This document shows positions 24,446 through 33,383 of a DNA stretch of 64,000 bases, piece by piece. The notes beneath the pieces are model-generated. The model did not search any database and was not told the origin of the DNA. It was given only the letters and a program-made list of their open reading frames with translations. Position 1 is the first letter of the stretch. Every line of letters starts with the position of its first letter. The DNA is from an uncultured Persicobacter sp. (GTDB lineage: Bacteria > Bacteroidota > Bacteroidia > Cytophagales > Cyclobacteriaceae). The position numbers were made by a program, and so were the translations under genes. The stretch spans positions 62,001-126,000 of the forward strand of contig CANMKE010000005.1 of assembly GCA_947498325.1 (NCBI GenBank), given 5' to 3'.

Positions 24446-26989
24446 ATGAATAAATCCATTTATCTTCTTGTTTACACTGTTTTGTGTTTTGGCCTTTTGT
24501 CTTGCTCAAAGCCTGAAAAGCCCTCAAGCATGAAAATGCTGCTTTCACAAAACTGGACCCTGCAACAATTGGGAAAAGAGGCCACTTACCCCTCCAAGGT
24601 GCCTTCAGAAGTTCACCTCGATTTACTTAATGCAGGCATCATCCCTGACCCTTTTTATGGAACCAATGAGGATTCTGTGCAATGGGTTTCACAGCAGGAT
24701 TGGGTGTATAAAACCACCTTCAATCTTGAGGATAATTGGATGGATTTTGAGCAAATTGCCCTAACCTGTGAAGGTCTGGACACTTATGCGGCTGTGGTGC
24801 TGAATGGGCATCAGGTCATTACTTCAAAAAACATGTTTGTAGGCCATCAGGCTGATGTCAAGCAATACCTGAAAAAAGGGGAGAACAAGCTGGAAATTAC
24901 TTTTCAGTCTCCATTGAAAGCAGTGAAAGCACAACATGATGCTTTAAACTATGAATACCCAGCCTCCAATGATGCTGCAGAAGAAAAACTGAGTGTTTTC
25001 ACCCGTAAGGCGCCATATCAGTACGGTTGGGATTGGGGACCACGTTTGGTTACCATGGGAATTTTCCGCCCTATTTCTTTGCGTGCTTATAACCACGGAG
25101 AAATCCGCGATCTGCATTTTCAACCACAACTGAATGCCGATGAATCAGTGGCAACTGTTCATGTGGATGTGGAAGTTCATGCGGTGGATCATGAGTTTGG
25201 TGAAATAGAAATTTATGATCAGCAAGGGCAGCTTGTTGGAAGTGTTGGTGAGAAATTACAAAAAGGAACAAATCATTTATCCACGGATTTTAAAGTGGAA
25301 AATCCTGTGCTTTGGTGGCCGAATGGTTTAGGGCAACAGCACCTTTACGAATATACTGCTAAGTTTAAAATGTTGGGGAAAACGGTGGATACCCAATCCG
25401 AGAAGATTGGTTTCAGGACGATTGAGGTGGTCAATGAGCCTGATTCTCTTGGGGAGAGCTTTTTTGTAAAAGTAAATGGCAAGCCTGTATTCATGAAAGG
25501 CACCAATTATATTCCGCAGGATAATATTCTTCCGAGAGTTCAAAAACAGGATTATGTCAATATGTTAACCGCCGCCAAAGAGGCCAACAACAATATGATT
25601 CGTGTTTGGGGTGGCGGAATTTATGAAAACGATCAGTTCTATGATTTGTGCGATTCACTCGGCTTGTTGGTGTGGCAGGATTTTATGTTCGCCTGTACGA
25701 TTTACCCCGGCGATGCTGATTTCTTGCAAAATGTAAAAGAGGAAGCGGCTTATAATATCAAGCGTATCCGTAATCATGCTTCGCTGGCTTTGTGGTGCGG
25801 AAACAATGAAGTACAAGTCGGTTGGGACAACTGGGGTTGGCATAGTGAGTTTGGCTATACGCCTGAAGATTCGGTGAAGCTATATAAGGATTATGAAAAG
25901 CTCTTCAAAGAGGTACTTCCTGAAATGGTGGACAAGTACGATGCAGGTCGTTTTTATTACCCATCGTCGCCGATTTCAAACTGGGGCGACATTAAAGATT
26001 TTGCTATCGGTGATAACCATTATTGGGGAGTTTGGTGGGGCAAGAAGCCTTTCGAATCTTTCAATGAGTATGTGCCGAGGTTTATGTCGGAGTTTGGTTT
26101 TCAGTCCTTCCCAATCATGTCAAGTATCAAGCGATTTTCCGAGGAAAAAGACTGGCAGCTGGATTCTCCAGTAATGAATACCCATCAGAAATCATCGATC
26201 GGTAATATTACAATACAGGAATATATGCAACGCGATTATCAGGTGCCTTCTTCCTTCAGCGATTTCGTTTATGTCAGTCAGGTATTGCAAGGGCATGGCA
26301 TGCAAATAGGCATGGAAGCACAACGTAGAAATATGCCTTTCTGTATGGGATCACTGGTTTGGCAATTGAATGATGTATGGCCTGCCGCATCATGGTCGGC
26401 GATAGATTATTACGGAAAGCGTAAAGCTTTTTATTTTACCATGCAACGTGCCTTTGCCCCTCAGATTATTTCTACTGAAACGAAAGGCGATCAGCTGGAT
26501 ATTTACCTGGTGTCCGACTTGCTGGAAAAAGATCAGGGTAAACTGACGTTAAACTGGGTAGATTTTAAAGGCAAGATATTAAAGAGCGAGGATAAAGCGG
26601 TGAAAATTGGGGCGCAAACAAGCACCAAAATTTTAACGGTTGATGCTCTGTTACCTAAAGGAATGAACCCTCGTGATACCTTCCTGAAAATGGTATATAC
26701 GGGCACGCACGGCACCATTGAGAAAGTGCACTACTTTACTAAAGTCAAGGATTTATCTTTGCCAAAAGCCAATGTACTGATGAAAGTCAAGAAAGTTTCT
26801 GAAGGATTCGAAGTAACTTTACGAAGTGAGGTCTTGGCCAAGGATGTATATGTAGATGCTGGAAGCATTGACGGGACATTCAACGACAACTTTTTTGATT
26901 TATTACCCAATACACCACATACGATCCTTTTTAGAACCAAAGAAGATCAAGTAAAATTTTCAACTACAAGTATTAGAGATACTTATTAA
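24446..26989 (+). CDS. Beta-mannosidase, GH2 family, lipoprotein
   Basis: 847-residue exo-beta-mannosidase removing terminal beta-linked mannose, for example from Man-beta-1,4-GlcNAc or mannan ends. GH2 architecture: N-terminal jelly roll, immunoglobulin-like domain, TIM barrel (about residues 330-620) and C-terminal sandwich. The acid/base Glu is E455 in W-C-G-N-N-E and the nucleophile is E549 in S-E-F-G-F-Q. The start at 24446 gives a compact lipoprotein signal (L-L-S-C), placing the enzyme in the periplasm or on the outer membrane. The next gene, phosphomannose isomerase, starts 14 nt downstream, indicating a mannose-use operon. Confidence 0.93.
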   Translation: MNKSIYLLVYTVLCFGLLSCSKPEKPSSMKMLLSQNWTLQQLGKEATYPSKVPSEVHLDLLNAGIIPDPFYGTNEDSVQWVSQQDWVYKTTFNLEDNWMDFEQIALTCEGLDTYAAVVLNGHQVITSKNMFVGHQADVKQYLKKGENKLEITFQSPLKAVKAQHDALNYEYPASNDAAEEKLSVFTRKAPYQYGWDWGPRLVTMGIFRPISLRAYNHGEIRDLHFQPQLNADESVATVHVDVEVHAVDHEFGEIEIYDQQGQLVGSVGEKLQKGTNHLSTDFKVENPVLWWPNGLGQQHLYEYTAKFKMLGKTVDTQSEKIGFRTIEVVNEPDSLGESFFVKVNGKPVFMKGTNYIPQDNILPRVQKQDYVNMLTAAKEANNNMIRVWGGGIYENDQFYDLCDSLGLLVWQDFMFACTIYPGDADFLQNVKEEAAYNIKRIRNHASLALWCGNNEVQVGWDNWGWHSEFGYTPEDSVKLYKDYEKLFKEVLPEMVDKYDAGRFYYPSSPISNWGDIKDFAIGDNHYWGVWWGKKPFESFNEYVPRFMSEFGFQSFPIMSSIKRFSEEKDWQLDSPVMNTHQKSSIGNITIQEYMQRDYQVPSSFSDFVYVSQVLQGHGMQIGMEAQRRNMPFCMGSLVWQLNDVWPAASWSAIDYYGKRKAFYFTMQRAFAPQIISTETKGDQLDIYLVSDLLEKDQGKLTLNWVDFKGKILKSEDKAVKIGAQTSTKILTVDALLPKGMNPRDTFLKMVYTGTHGTIEKVHYFTKVKDLSLPKANVLMKVKKVSEGFEVTLRSEVLAKDVYVDAGSIDGTFNDNFFDLLPNTPHTILFRTKEDQVKFSTTSIRDTY

Positions 26990-27003
26990 CGACGCAAATT
27001 CAG

Positions 27004-28224
27004 ATGACCAATTTAGTAGAAGCGGCAAAAATTAAGGGCGTAGTTCAACATTACGCCTGGGGTGGGTTTAACTTTATCCCTGAATTGATTGCAGCACAAA
27101 ATGAAAGCAATGAACCATTCGCTGAATATTGGATGGGGGCACATAAAAATGCACCTGCCACTTTGGTAAATGTGGAACCAGCGTTGGCATTGAACGAACT
27201 GATTGCTGAAAACCCCTCTTTTTATTTAGGAGAGGCCGTTGCCAAAAGATTTGACAATCAGCTGCCATTTTTATTCAAAGTACTGGATGTGAAAGATATG
27301 CTTTCGATTCAGGTACACCCCACAAAAGAAGAGGCAGTTAAAGGATTTGCCCGTGAAAATCAGGAGGGAATTCCTGCCAATGCGCCTCACCGTAACTATA
27401 AGGATGACAACCATAAGCCTGAAATTATGGTGGCGGTTACCGAATTTTACTTGCTGCATGGGTTTAAGCCTGTCGAGGAATTGAAAGCGGTATTGAATAA
27501 TACAGAGGAATTTAAAGCTTTTGCACCTATTTTCGGCGAGGGTGATTATAAAGCGTTGTATGCGCATATCATGCAATTGCCACAGGCAGAGGTTGATCAA
27601 ATTTTAGCTCCTTTGGTGGCACGTATTTCTGAAGATTATCAGGAAGGGAACCTGGAAAAAACCTCCTCGGATTTCTGGGCGGCAAAAACCGTGGAAGGTC
27701 AGGAGAATATTGCCGAACAGCTTGACCGCGGAATCTTCTCTATTTACTTTTTCAATGTGGTGAAAGTGAATAAAGGGGATGCTGTTTTTCAGGATGCAGG
27801 GGTTCCTCACGCTTATTTGGAAGGGGTGAATATGGAATTGATGGCCAACTCTGATAATGTTTTGCGTGGTGGCTTAACACCTAAACATATCGATGTTCCA
27901 GAACTACTTAAACATACCAAGTTTGAGGCGACCATCCCAAATATTCTTAAAGGAGATGATCGCTCTGCTGCAGAAAAAGTTTATACTTCTCCAGCACCCG
28001 ATTTTGAGGTTAGCCGTGTAGAGGTCAGTACAGATCAAAAATTTCAGGCACCAAAAGGCCATTCGTTTGATATTCTTGTGATGCTCGAAGGGCAAACGGT
28101 AAAGGTAACGACACCACAAACTTCTTACACCCTTTCGAAGGGGGAAACAGGAATGGTTTCCGCAAATATTGATTATACTATTGAAGGTGAAGGTTTGCTT
28201 TTCAGAGCTACAGTACCTCAGTAA
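27004..28224 (+). CDS. manA: Mannose-6-phosphate isomerase, class I
   Basis: Zinc-dependent cupin enzyme interconverting mannose-6-phosphate and fructose-6-phosphate, 406 residues. Zinc-site motifs are visible: Q-V-H-P-T-K (Gln and His), H-K-P-E-I (Glu) and V-P-H-A-Y (His), as in type I ManA; the C-terminal cupin half carries the I-L-V-M-L-E-G strand pair. Placed 14 nt after beta-mannosidase, it funnels liberated mannose into glycolysis. A mannokinase is needed in between and is not in this window. It could also run in reverse to supply GDP-mannose synthesis. Confidence 0.95.
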   Translation: MTNLVEAAKIKGVVQHYAWGGFNFIPELIAAQNESNEPFAEYWMGAHKNAPATLVNVEPALALNELIAENPSFYLGEAVAKRFDNQLPFLFKVLDVKDMLSIQVHPTKEEAVKGFARENQEGIPANAPHRNYKDDNHKPEIMVAVTEFYLLHGFKPVEELKAVLNNTEEFKAFAPIFGEGDYKALYAHIMQLPQAEVDQILAPLVARISEDYQEGNLEKTSSDFWAAKTVEGQENIAEQLDRGIFSIYFFNVVKVNKGDAVFQDAGVPHAYLEGVNMELMANSDNVLRGGLTPKHIDVPELLKHTKFEATIPNILKGDDRSAAEKVYTSPAPDFEVSRVEVSTDQKFQAPKGHSFDILVMLEGQTVKVTTPQTSYTLSKGETGMVSANIDYTIEGEGLLFRATVPQ

Positions 28225-28242
28225 GATTTAAAAATTTAGCAG

Positions 28243-28274
28243 ACACCTGGAGGGCAACTTTCAGGTGTTTTTTT
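28243..28274 (+). terminator. Terminator of the mannosidase-manA operon
   Basis: ACACCTG (28243-28249) pairs with CAGGTGT (28262-28268), followed by seven T. Confidence 0.8.
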
Positions 28275-28383
28275 ATGCTTAATATTTCGAAATTCAAGCG
28301 TATCCAAAATGTAACCCATTTCATAATGCATTTTAATACTGATAGCGGTTATTATTGCTATTGATATTAATTTTTTGGATGCG

Positions 28384-29388
28384 ATGAAAAACGGAAGAAG
28401 ATCATTTTTGAAAAAAGCCGCGGTAGCTGGTAGTCTATTTTCCCTTTCTGCCATGGAGACAATGGGCAAAGGGGTACGGAAAAAGAAATCGGCACAACGG
28501 GTAAAAAAGCCAATGGTTATCAGTACATGGAACCATGGTGTTGCAGCCAATGCGGAAGCCTGGCGAATCCTGTCAAAAAAAGGAACTGCACTCGATGCTG
28601 TTGAACTTGGGGTACGGATTCCCGAAGCAGACCCCAAAGTTCGTTCTGTGGGTTATGGTGGTTACCCAGACCGCGATGGCAATGTAACATTGGATGCCTG
28701 TATCATGGATCACCGTTCTGAATGTGGTTCTGTGGCATTTCTTCAGCATATCAAACACCCGATCAGTGTTGCACGGAAAGTGATGGAGGAAACGCCGCAC
28801 GTAATGATTGTCGGTGAAGGCGCATATCGTTTTGCCATAGATCAGGGCTTCAAGCATGAAATTTTGCTGACCGATGAGGCCAAGAAAGATTGGGAAGAAT
28901 GGAAAGAGGCCTCGAAATATGAGCCTGTCATCAATATTGAAAATCATGATACCATAGGTATGCTCGCCCTTGATGAGCATGGGAAAATTGCGGGTTCTTG
29001 TACTACATCCGGTGCTGCCTGGAAGATGCACGGCAGGGTAGGAGACTCACCGATTATTGGTGGGGGTTTATTTATTGATGGCGAAGTAGGTGGTGCCGTT
29101 GCCACAGGTTTGGGCGAGGCGGTAATCCGCACTGCAGCAGCAACGATTGTGGTGGAGTTAATGCGCAATGGCTATTCTGCTCAGGAGGCTGCCGACGAAG
29201 CTATTCAGCGGATCATCAAAAAACATAAAAATCATCGGGACATGGAGTACCTCCAGATCGGTATTTTGTCGCTCAATATCAATGGGGAATATGGCGCATC
29301 AAGCATTCGCCCAGGCTTTAATTATGCCATTCAGTCTGCTGATAAAGACAATGAACTGATTGACGCACCGCATCGATTGAAAGGATAA
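28384..29388 (+). CDS. N4-(beta-N-acetylglucosaminyl)-L-asparaginase (glycosylasparaginase), Tat-exported
   Basis: Ntn-hydrolase of 334 residues that cleaves the GlcNAc-Asn bond left after glycoprotein breakdown. The autocatalytic nucleophile is T190 in H-D-T-I-G-M-L; a W-N-H-G substrate-loop motif sits near the N terminus and G-L-G-E-A near residue 255. The protein begins N-G-R-R-S-F-L-K-K followed by a hydrophobic stretch, a twin-arginine signal that fits export of a folded precursor. The ATG at 28384 is preferred to the TTG three codons upstream. It sits just after the beta-mannosidase/manA operon, so an N-glycan core degradation role is plausible. Isoaspartyl peptidase is the alternative in this superfamily. 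Confidence 0.9.
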   Translation: MKNGRRSFLKKAAVAGSLFSLSAMETMGKGVRKKKSAQRVKKPMVISTWNHGVAANAEAWRILSKKGTALDAVELGVRIPEADPKVRSVGYGGYPDRDGNVTLDACIMDHRSECGSVAFLQHIKHPISVARKVMEETPHVMIVGEGAYRFAIDQGFKHEILLTDEAKKDWEEWKEASKYEPVINIENHDTIGMLALDEHGKIAGSCTTSGAAWKMHGRVGDSPIIGGGLFIDGEVGGAVATGLGEAVIRTAAATIVVELMRNGYSAQEAADEAIQRIIKKHKNHRDMEYLQIGILSLNINGEYGASSIRPGFNYAIQSADKDNELIDAPHRLKG

Positions 29389-29398
29389 AAAATGCAAG

Positions 29399-29428
29399 AA
29401 GGCTGGGGTTATTTCCTCAGCCTTTTGT
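29399..29428. terminator. Bidirectional terminator between glycosylasparaginase and FUSC genes
   Basis: AAGGCTGGGG (29399-29408) pairs with CCTCAGCCTT (29415-29424, one wobble), with TTTTGTTT to the right and an A-run to the left. The leftward FUSC stop codon (29417-29419) lies inside the hairpin. Confidence 0.75.
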
Positions 29429-30490
29429 TTGCGGCTCAAATAATTGATGTGCAAGCTGCTGCAGGCGGATCAATTGCACAGCATAATGGCGGTGCAGCCA
29501 CACATAAGCCACTGGGCTCAAGGGGGTGTCGTCGGGATGGGCAACAAACATTTCATGGAGTTCTTTCCGACTTTCCGACATGCTGACAGTAATATCATTA
29601 TGTACCCGATAATGGTTGTTTTGGCGTAAATCAGCCACCAGCTCATCACTAATCTGCTCCCACTGAGCCTGCTGTTCTTCAATAGAACTCATTTCCTTAA
29701 TATACTCAAAACCTCGCTTTGACGCCCACTGCGTTTGCCACAAAAGCTCCAATGCTCCTGCCATAAGCCGTTGAGCCACAATAAACTGATCAAGGGATTC
29801 TTCCTGCGCTTTCAGGTATTTACTTTCGTTGATGGCCGAACTGCTCGATTTACGCTGAGCGACGATATGTTTGGTCAGTTTTCGGAACTGTTTGGAGGCA
29901 TCTTTCGGGCGCTCACTGCGGTGAGGGGTATAGTAAGTCTTATAAATTTCATTCATCTTGGCAATACAGTCTGAAGCCTCGAGTTGAATTCGTCGTTGTG
30001 CTTTTATGGGCATGATCGATGCCGCTATATAGGAAATAATACTGCCGATAATCACCTGCCCACATCGCCACAATCCTGATTCAAGGCTATGAGATGCGCC
30101 AAAAACGATCGTCAATGCCAAAAGGCCTGTCAGGGTGGCGTAATCAAATTTTTTGAACAGTTTTTCAGAAAAAATAATCACCGCAATAATAAAAAACAGG
30201 GCATTTAGCCAAATATTGCCATGAAAAAGAAATAGGGTGATAATGCCATAAATCGCCCCAACTGCAGTTCCCATTGAGCGCTGCAGGCTCCGACGTGCAA
30301 CATCGCCTACCTGAGGGTAAGGTAACAATAGCACCACGACAGTAATAGTGGCCCAGCCAGAGTGGGGTACATTATAATAGATACCAATCAAATAGGTCAG
30401 CATCAAAGTAACAGCAGTCTTATATAAGTGAATTTTTTTATGATTCTGATATAAAAACTGTTCCGTAAAAATCTCTCCAATTGCGCTCAA
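29417..30490 (-). CDS. FUSC-family membrane protein, half-size
   Basis: 357-residue inner-membrane protein with one FUSC module: hydrophobic helices within residues about 25-175 (including W-A-T-I-T-V-V-V-L-L and the basic D-V-A-R-R-S-L-Q-R loop), then a long soluble helical tail (about 180-357). It is about half the size of the FUSC protein at 8607, which carries two modules. The family is linked to efflux of aromatic or amphiphilic acids; the substrate here is unknown. It converges with the glycosylasparaginase gene and shares its terminator. The start lies 182 nt from the divergent HerA-like gene. Confidence 0.83.
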   Translation of the reverse strand: MSAIGEIFTEQFLYQNHKKIHLYKTAVTLMLTYLIGIYYNVPHSGWATITVVVLLLPYPQVGDVARRSLQRSMGTAVGAIYGIITLFLFHGNIWLNALFFIIAVIIFSEKLFKKFDYATLTGLLALTIVFGASHSLESGLWRCGQVIIGSIISYIAASIMPIKAQRRIQLEASDCIAKMNEIYKTYYTPHRSERPKDASKQFRKLTKHIVAQRKSSSSAINESKYLKAQEESLDQFIVAQRLMAGALELLWQTQWASKRGFEYIKEMSSIEEQQAQWEQISDELVADLRQNNHYRVHNDITVSMSESRKELHEMFVAHPDDTPLSPVAYVWLHRHYAVQLIRLQQLAHQLFEPQTKG

Positions 30491-30672
30491 AATGCAGGTT
30501 ATTTCTTGAAAGAAGTCAATTCAGCATAAAATTAGTGGTTGTGTTTATAGATTCAAATAAATGATGTTTAAATGTCAATTAATTTAGAAGGTATTTCGGG
30601 TAATCGTCCAAAAAATGGTCAGTTTGATAACCACCCGCTTGAAGCGCTGTTATGTAGAAAAAAATAGATCTT

Positions 30673-32211
30673 ATGGATAGTGGACAATTTAGCGCCGATC
30701 AGCAAAAACAATTCGATTTTTCAGGCCCAAGCTTTACTTTAGGAACAGGCATCTTTGATGGCAAACCGATTAGCGGGGCGACCGTCAAAGTTCCCCTGAA
30801 AACGCTCAACCGTCATGGTTTGGTGGCGGGGGCGACAGGAACAGGAAAAACCAAAACGGTACAAGTGCTTGCGGAAGGTCTTTCAAAAGCGGGTGTACCA
30901 GTGTTATTAATGGATTTGAAAGGGGATTTAAGTGGCCTGGCTGCTCAAGGTACGGAAAATACCCATATTACACATCGGCAAACGTTGATCGGGGAACCTT
31001 ATACTCCTCAGCCATTTCCAGTCGAATTACTGACCCTGACCTCCGAGGATCATGGGGTGCCGCTGCGTGCTACAGTAACAGAATTTGGCCCAATTTTATT
31101 GGGCAAGACTTTGGAGTTGAATGCCACGCAGCAAGGCGTGTTGGCCGTATTGTTCAAGTATTTTGATGATCACGGTTTGCCATTGATTGACCTAAAAGAT
31201 TTAAAGAAAGGCCTGCAATACCTGTCCAATGAAGGGAAAAAGGAATTTGAAGAACATTATGGTCGGATTTCATCCGCATCAGTTGGGGCGATTCAGCGGA
31301 AAATTATCGCACTGGAACAGCAGGGAGCAAATGAATTTTTTGGCGAACCTTCCTTTGAAGTGGATGACCTCATGCGGGTGGATCAGAAGGGAGAAGCCTT
31401 TATTTCGGTGGTCCGACTGACGGAAATTCAGGATAAGCCAGCATTGTTTTCTTCTTTTATGCTGAGTTTATTGGTGGAGCTTTACGACAATTTGCCAGAA
31501 CAAGGCGACTCAGAAAAACCAAAGCTCACCATTTTTATTGATGAAGCACACCTGATGTTTCGTGAGGCTTCTAAAGCATTGATTGATCAGTTGGAAATCG
31601 TGGTCAAACTGATTCGTTCCAAAGGGGTGGGTGTGTTTTTTTGTACGCAGGTGCCTTCTGATGTTCCAGATCAAATATTAGGACAGCTGGGCCTGCGTAT
31701 TCAACACGCCATGCGCGCCGTAACCGCCAAAGACAGGAAGGCCATTAGGTTGGTTGCGCAGAATTTCCCAGACTCTCCCTACTATGATTTAGAGACCATG
31801 CTGACTACTCTGGGTATTGGTGAAGCGTTGTTTACCTGTCTAAATGAGAAAGGAATTCCGACGGCTTCGGTAGCAACTTATCTGAATGCGCCAAAATCAA
31901 GAATGGGAACGCTGACCACTCAGGAACTTGATCAGCTTGTGGAAACTTCAGAAATTTATGGTCAGTATAAAGATCCTGTTGATCGCGAAAGTGCTTATGA
32001 AATGCTGATCAAAAAAATTGATGGTGCTGAAAAATCTGAGGAGTCCCAGAAAACGGAAGAACCTAAAGATCAATCAGCCCGACCAAAGAAGGAGAAGAGT
32101 ATGATGGAAACCCTGTCGAACAATACCTTCGTAAGGCAACTGGGCCGTACTGTTGTCCGCGAAATAAGCCGTGGGCTTTTGGGTGCCTTGGGTTTAAGAA
32201 ACAGGCGTTAG
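30673..32211 (+). CDS. HerA-like ATPase, DUF853 (YjgR) family
   Basis: 512-residue P-loop ATPase of the HerA/FtsK superfamily. Walker A is G-A-T-G-T-G-K-T at residues 53-60 and Walker B with the following Glu is I-D-E-A-H near residues 289-293. The core ends with the D-R-K-A-I-R arginine-finger region, and the last 70 residues are Lys/Glu/Ser-rich then basic. The DUF853/YjgR family is widespread, probably cytoplasmic and hexameric, with no firmly assigned substrate. It is usually listed as a HerA-type helicase but lacks the NurA partner here. Its stop codon overlaps the stop of the convergent aminotransferase by 4 nt. Confidence 0.9.
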   Translation: MDSGQFSADQQKQFDFSGPSFTLGTGIFDGKPISGATVKVPLKTLNRHGLVAGATGTGKTKTVQVLAEGLSKAGVPVLLMDLKGDLSGLAAQGTENTHITHRQTLIGEPYTPQPFPVELLTLTSEDHGVPLRATVTEFGPILLGKTLELNATQQGVLAVLFKYFDDHGLPLIDLKDLKKGLQYLSNEGKKEFEEHYGRISSASVGAIQRKIIALEQQGANEFFGEPSFEVDDLMRVDQKGEAFISVVRLTEIQDKPALFSSFMLSLLVELYDNLPEQGDSEKPKLTIFIDEAHLMFREASKALIDQLEIVVKLIRSKGVGVFFCTQVPSDVPDQILGQLGLRIQHAMRAVTAKDRKAIRLVAQNFPDSPYYDLETMLTTLGIGEALFTCLNEKGIPTASVATYLNAPKSRMGTLTTQELDQLVETSEIYGQYKDPVDRESAYEMLIKKIDGAEKSEESQKTEEPKDQSARPKKEKSMMETLSNNTFVRQLGRTVVREISRGLLGALGLRNRR

Positions 32212-33383
32212 TGGTGTAACTTAGCCCAGGCGGCCATACCGACATTCAGTCGCTCCATCGCTTGGGTTAAAATTTCCTTACTTGTGGAATAACACAATCG
32301 AATGTGTCCCTGTGCCCCTTCGCCAAAAAAACGGCTGTTTCCTGGTACTACCGCGAGCTGGTGTTCTTCAAGCAGAAATTCCGTCAAGGCACTTTCTTGA
32401 TTATTGGTATTAATTATCTTCGGAAACAATAGGTAAGTAGCGGCAGGTTTATGTTCAATTTCAAGATAATCATTTGCTGATATTGCGTCAAAACATAAAT
32501 CGCGCATTTCTTGAAGGTGTTCAACGAATCGCTTTTGCCATGCGGTTGCTTTTTCCAAAGCAAATTGACCGGCGAGTTGCGCTATGGGTGGACAGCCACC
32601 AATGGTGGAATGGTAGTTACCGACGACCATCAAGTCCGTTTTATCTTCAGGAGTAGGGCAAAATACCACACCAATCCTGAAGCCTGCCAGGGCATATCCC
32701 TTTGAAAGGCCATAAACAGTATAGGTAATGGCATTAGTGGAAGCATTTAAGCTTGCAAATGGGGTAAAGGTTTGGCCATCATAAATAATATCACTCCAAA
32801 TTTCATCACTGATGATTTTAAGCTGATGATCCAAGGCAAATTTACTGATCAACTCAAGGTGCGCCTTCTGATAGAGCTGCCCCATTGGATTATGCGGATG
32901 GCAAATCATGATGGCTTTCGTTTTGGCGGTCACTTTCGATGCCAGGACCTCATAATCCAGAGGAGCAAAAGCGGAAAAGGTGACCACTTTGCCACCTGCA
33001 TTGGCGATGGTTTCAAAAAAGAGAAAGTCAACAGGGTCTGGGCAGATCACTTCATCTCCAGGTGAGATCAGTTTTTTGATCACCATATTCAAGCCTTCGG
33101 CTGCGCTGTTGGTCGGCAGAATCTGATCTGGCGTGTAATTCATTCCTCTTTTCTTGGCCCATATTGTGAGGGCCTGTAGGAACTCAGGAACACCCTCCGG
33201 TCTACCGTAGGGCATATAAGCGTGCGCGAGGTAATTTTGTAATTCGGACTGAATTTCTGTGGCAAAAGGAAAATCAGGATCTGCGGCCGTTAATGGGATG
33301 CATGTTTCGGGCACGGTAGCCCAACGATAATTATAGGCGTATTTTTTTAAAAATTTGAAATCAATGTCTTGATGGTCAAACAT
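32208..33383 (-). CDS. PLP-dependent aminotransferase, class I/II
   Basis: 391-residue fold-type I enzyme. The Schiff-base lysine is in Y-G-L-S-K-G-Y; the substrate Arg in G-H-I-R-L-C-Y; N-P-M-G and S-D-E-I-W motifs bind the ring. The N-terminal P-L-T-A-A-D-P-D-F-P segment resembles aspartate-aminotransferase-like and MalY/PatB-like proteins. It begins 8 nt inside the 3' end of the FAD monooxygenase gene, so it is the second gene of a coupled pair, implying that the amine or keto acid it handles is linked to the monooxygenase product. Neither substrate is predictable from the sequence. Confidence 0.88.
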   Translation of the reverse strand: MFDHQDIDFKFLKKYAYNYRWATVPETCIPLTAADPDFPFATEIQSELQNYLAHAYMPYGRPEGVPEFLQALTIWAKKRGMNYTPDQILPTNSAAEGLNMVIKKLISPGDEVICPDPVDFLFFETIANAGGKVVTFSAFAPLDYEVLASKVTAKTKAIMICHPHNPMGQLYQKAHLELISKFALDHQLKIISDEIWSDIIYDGQTFTPFASLNASTNAITYTVYGLSKGYALAGFRIGVVFCPTPEDKTDLMVVGNYHSTIGGCPPIAQLAGQFALEKATAWQKRFVEHLQEMRDLCFDAISANDYLEIEHKPAATYLLFPKIINTNNQESALTEFLLEEHQLAVVPGNSRFFGEGAQGHIRLCYSTSKEILTQAMERLNVGMAAWAKLHH

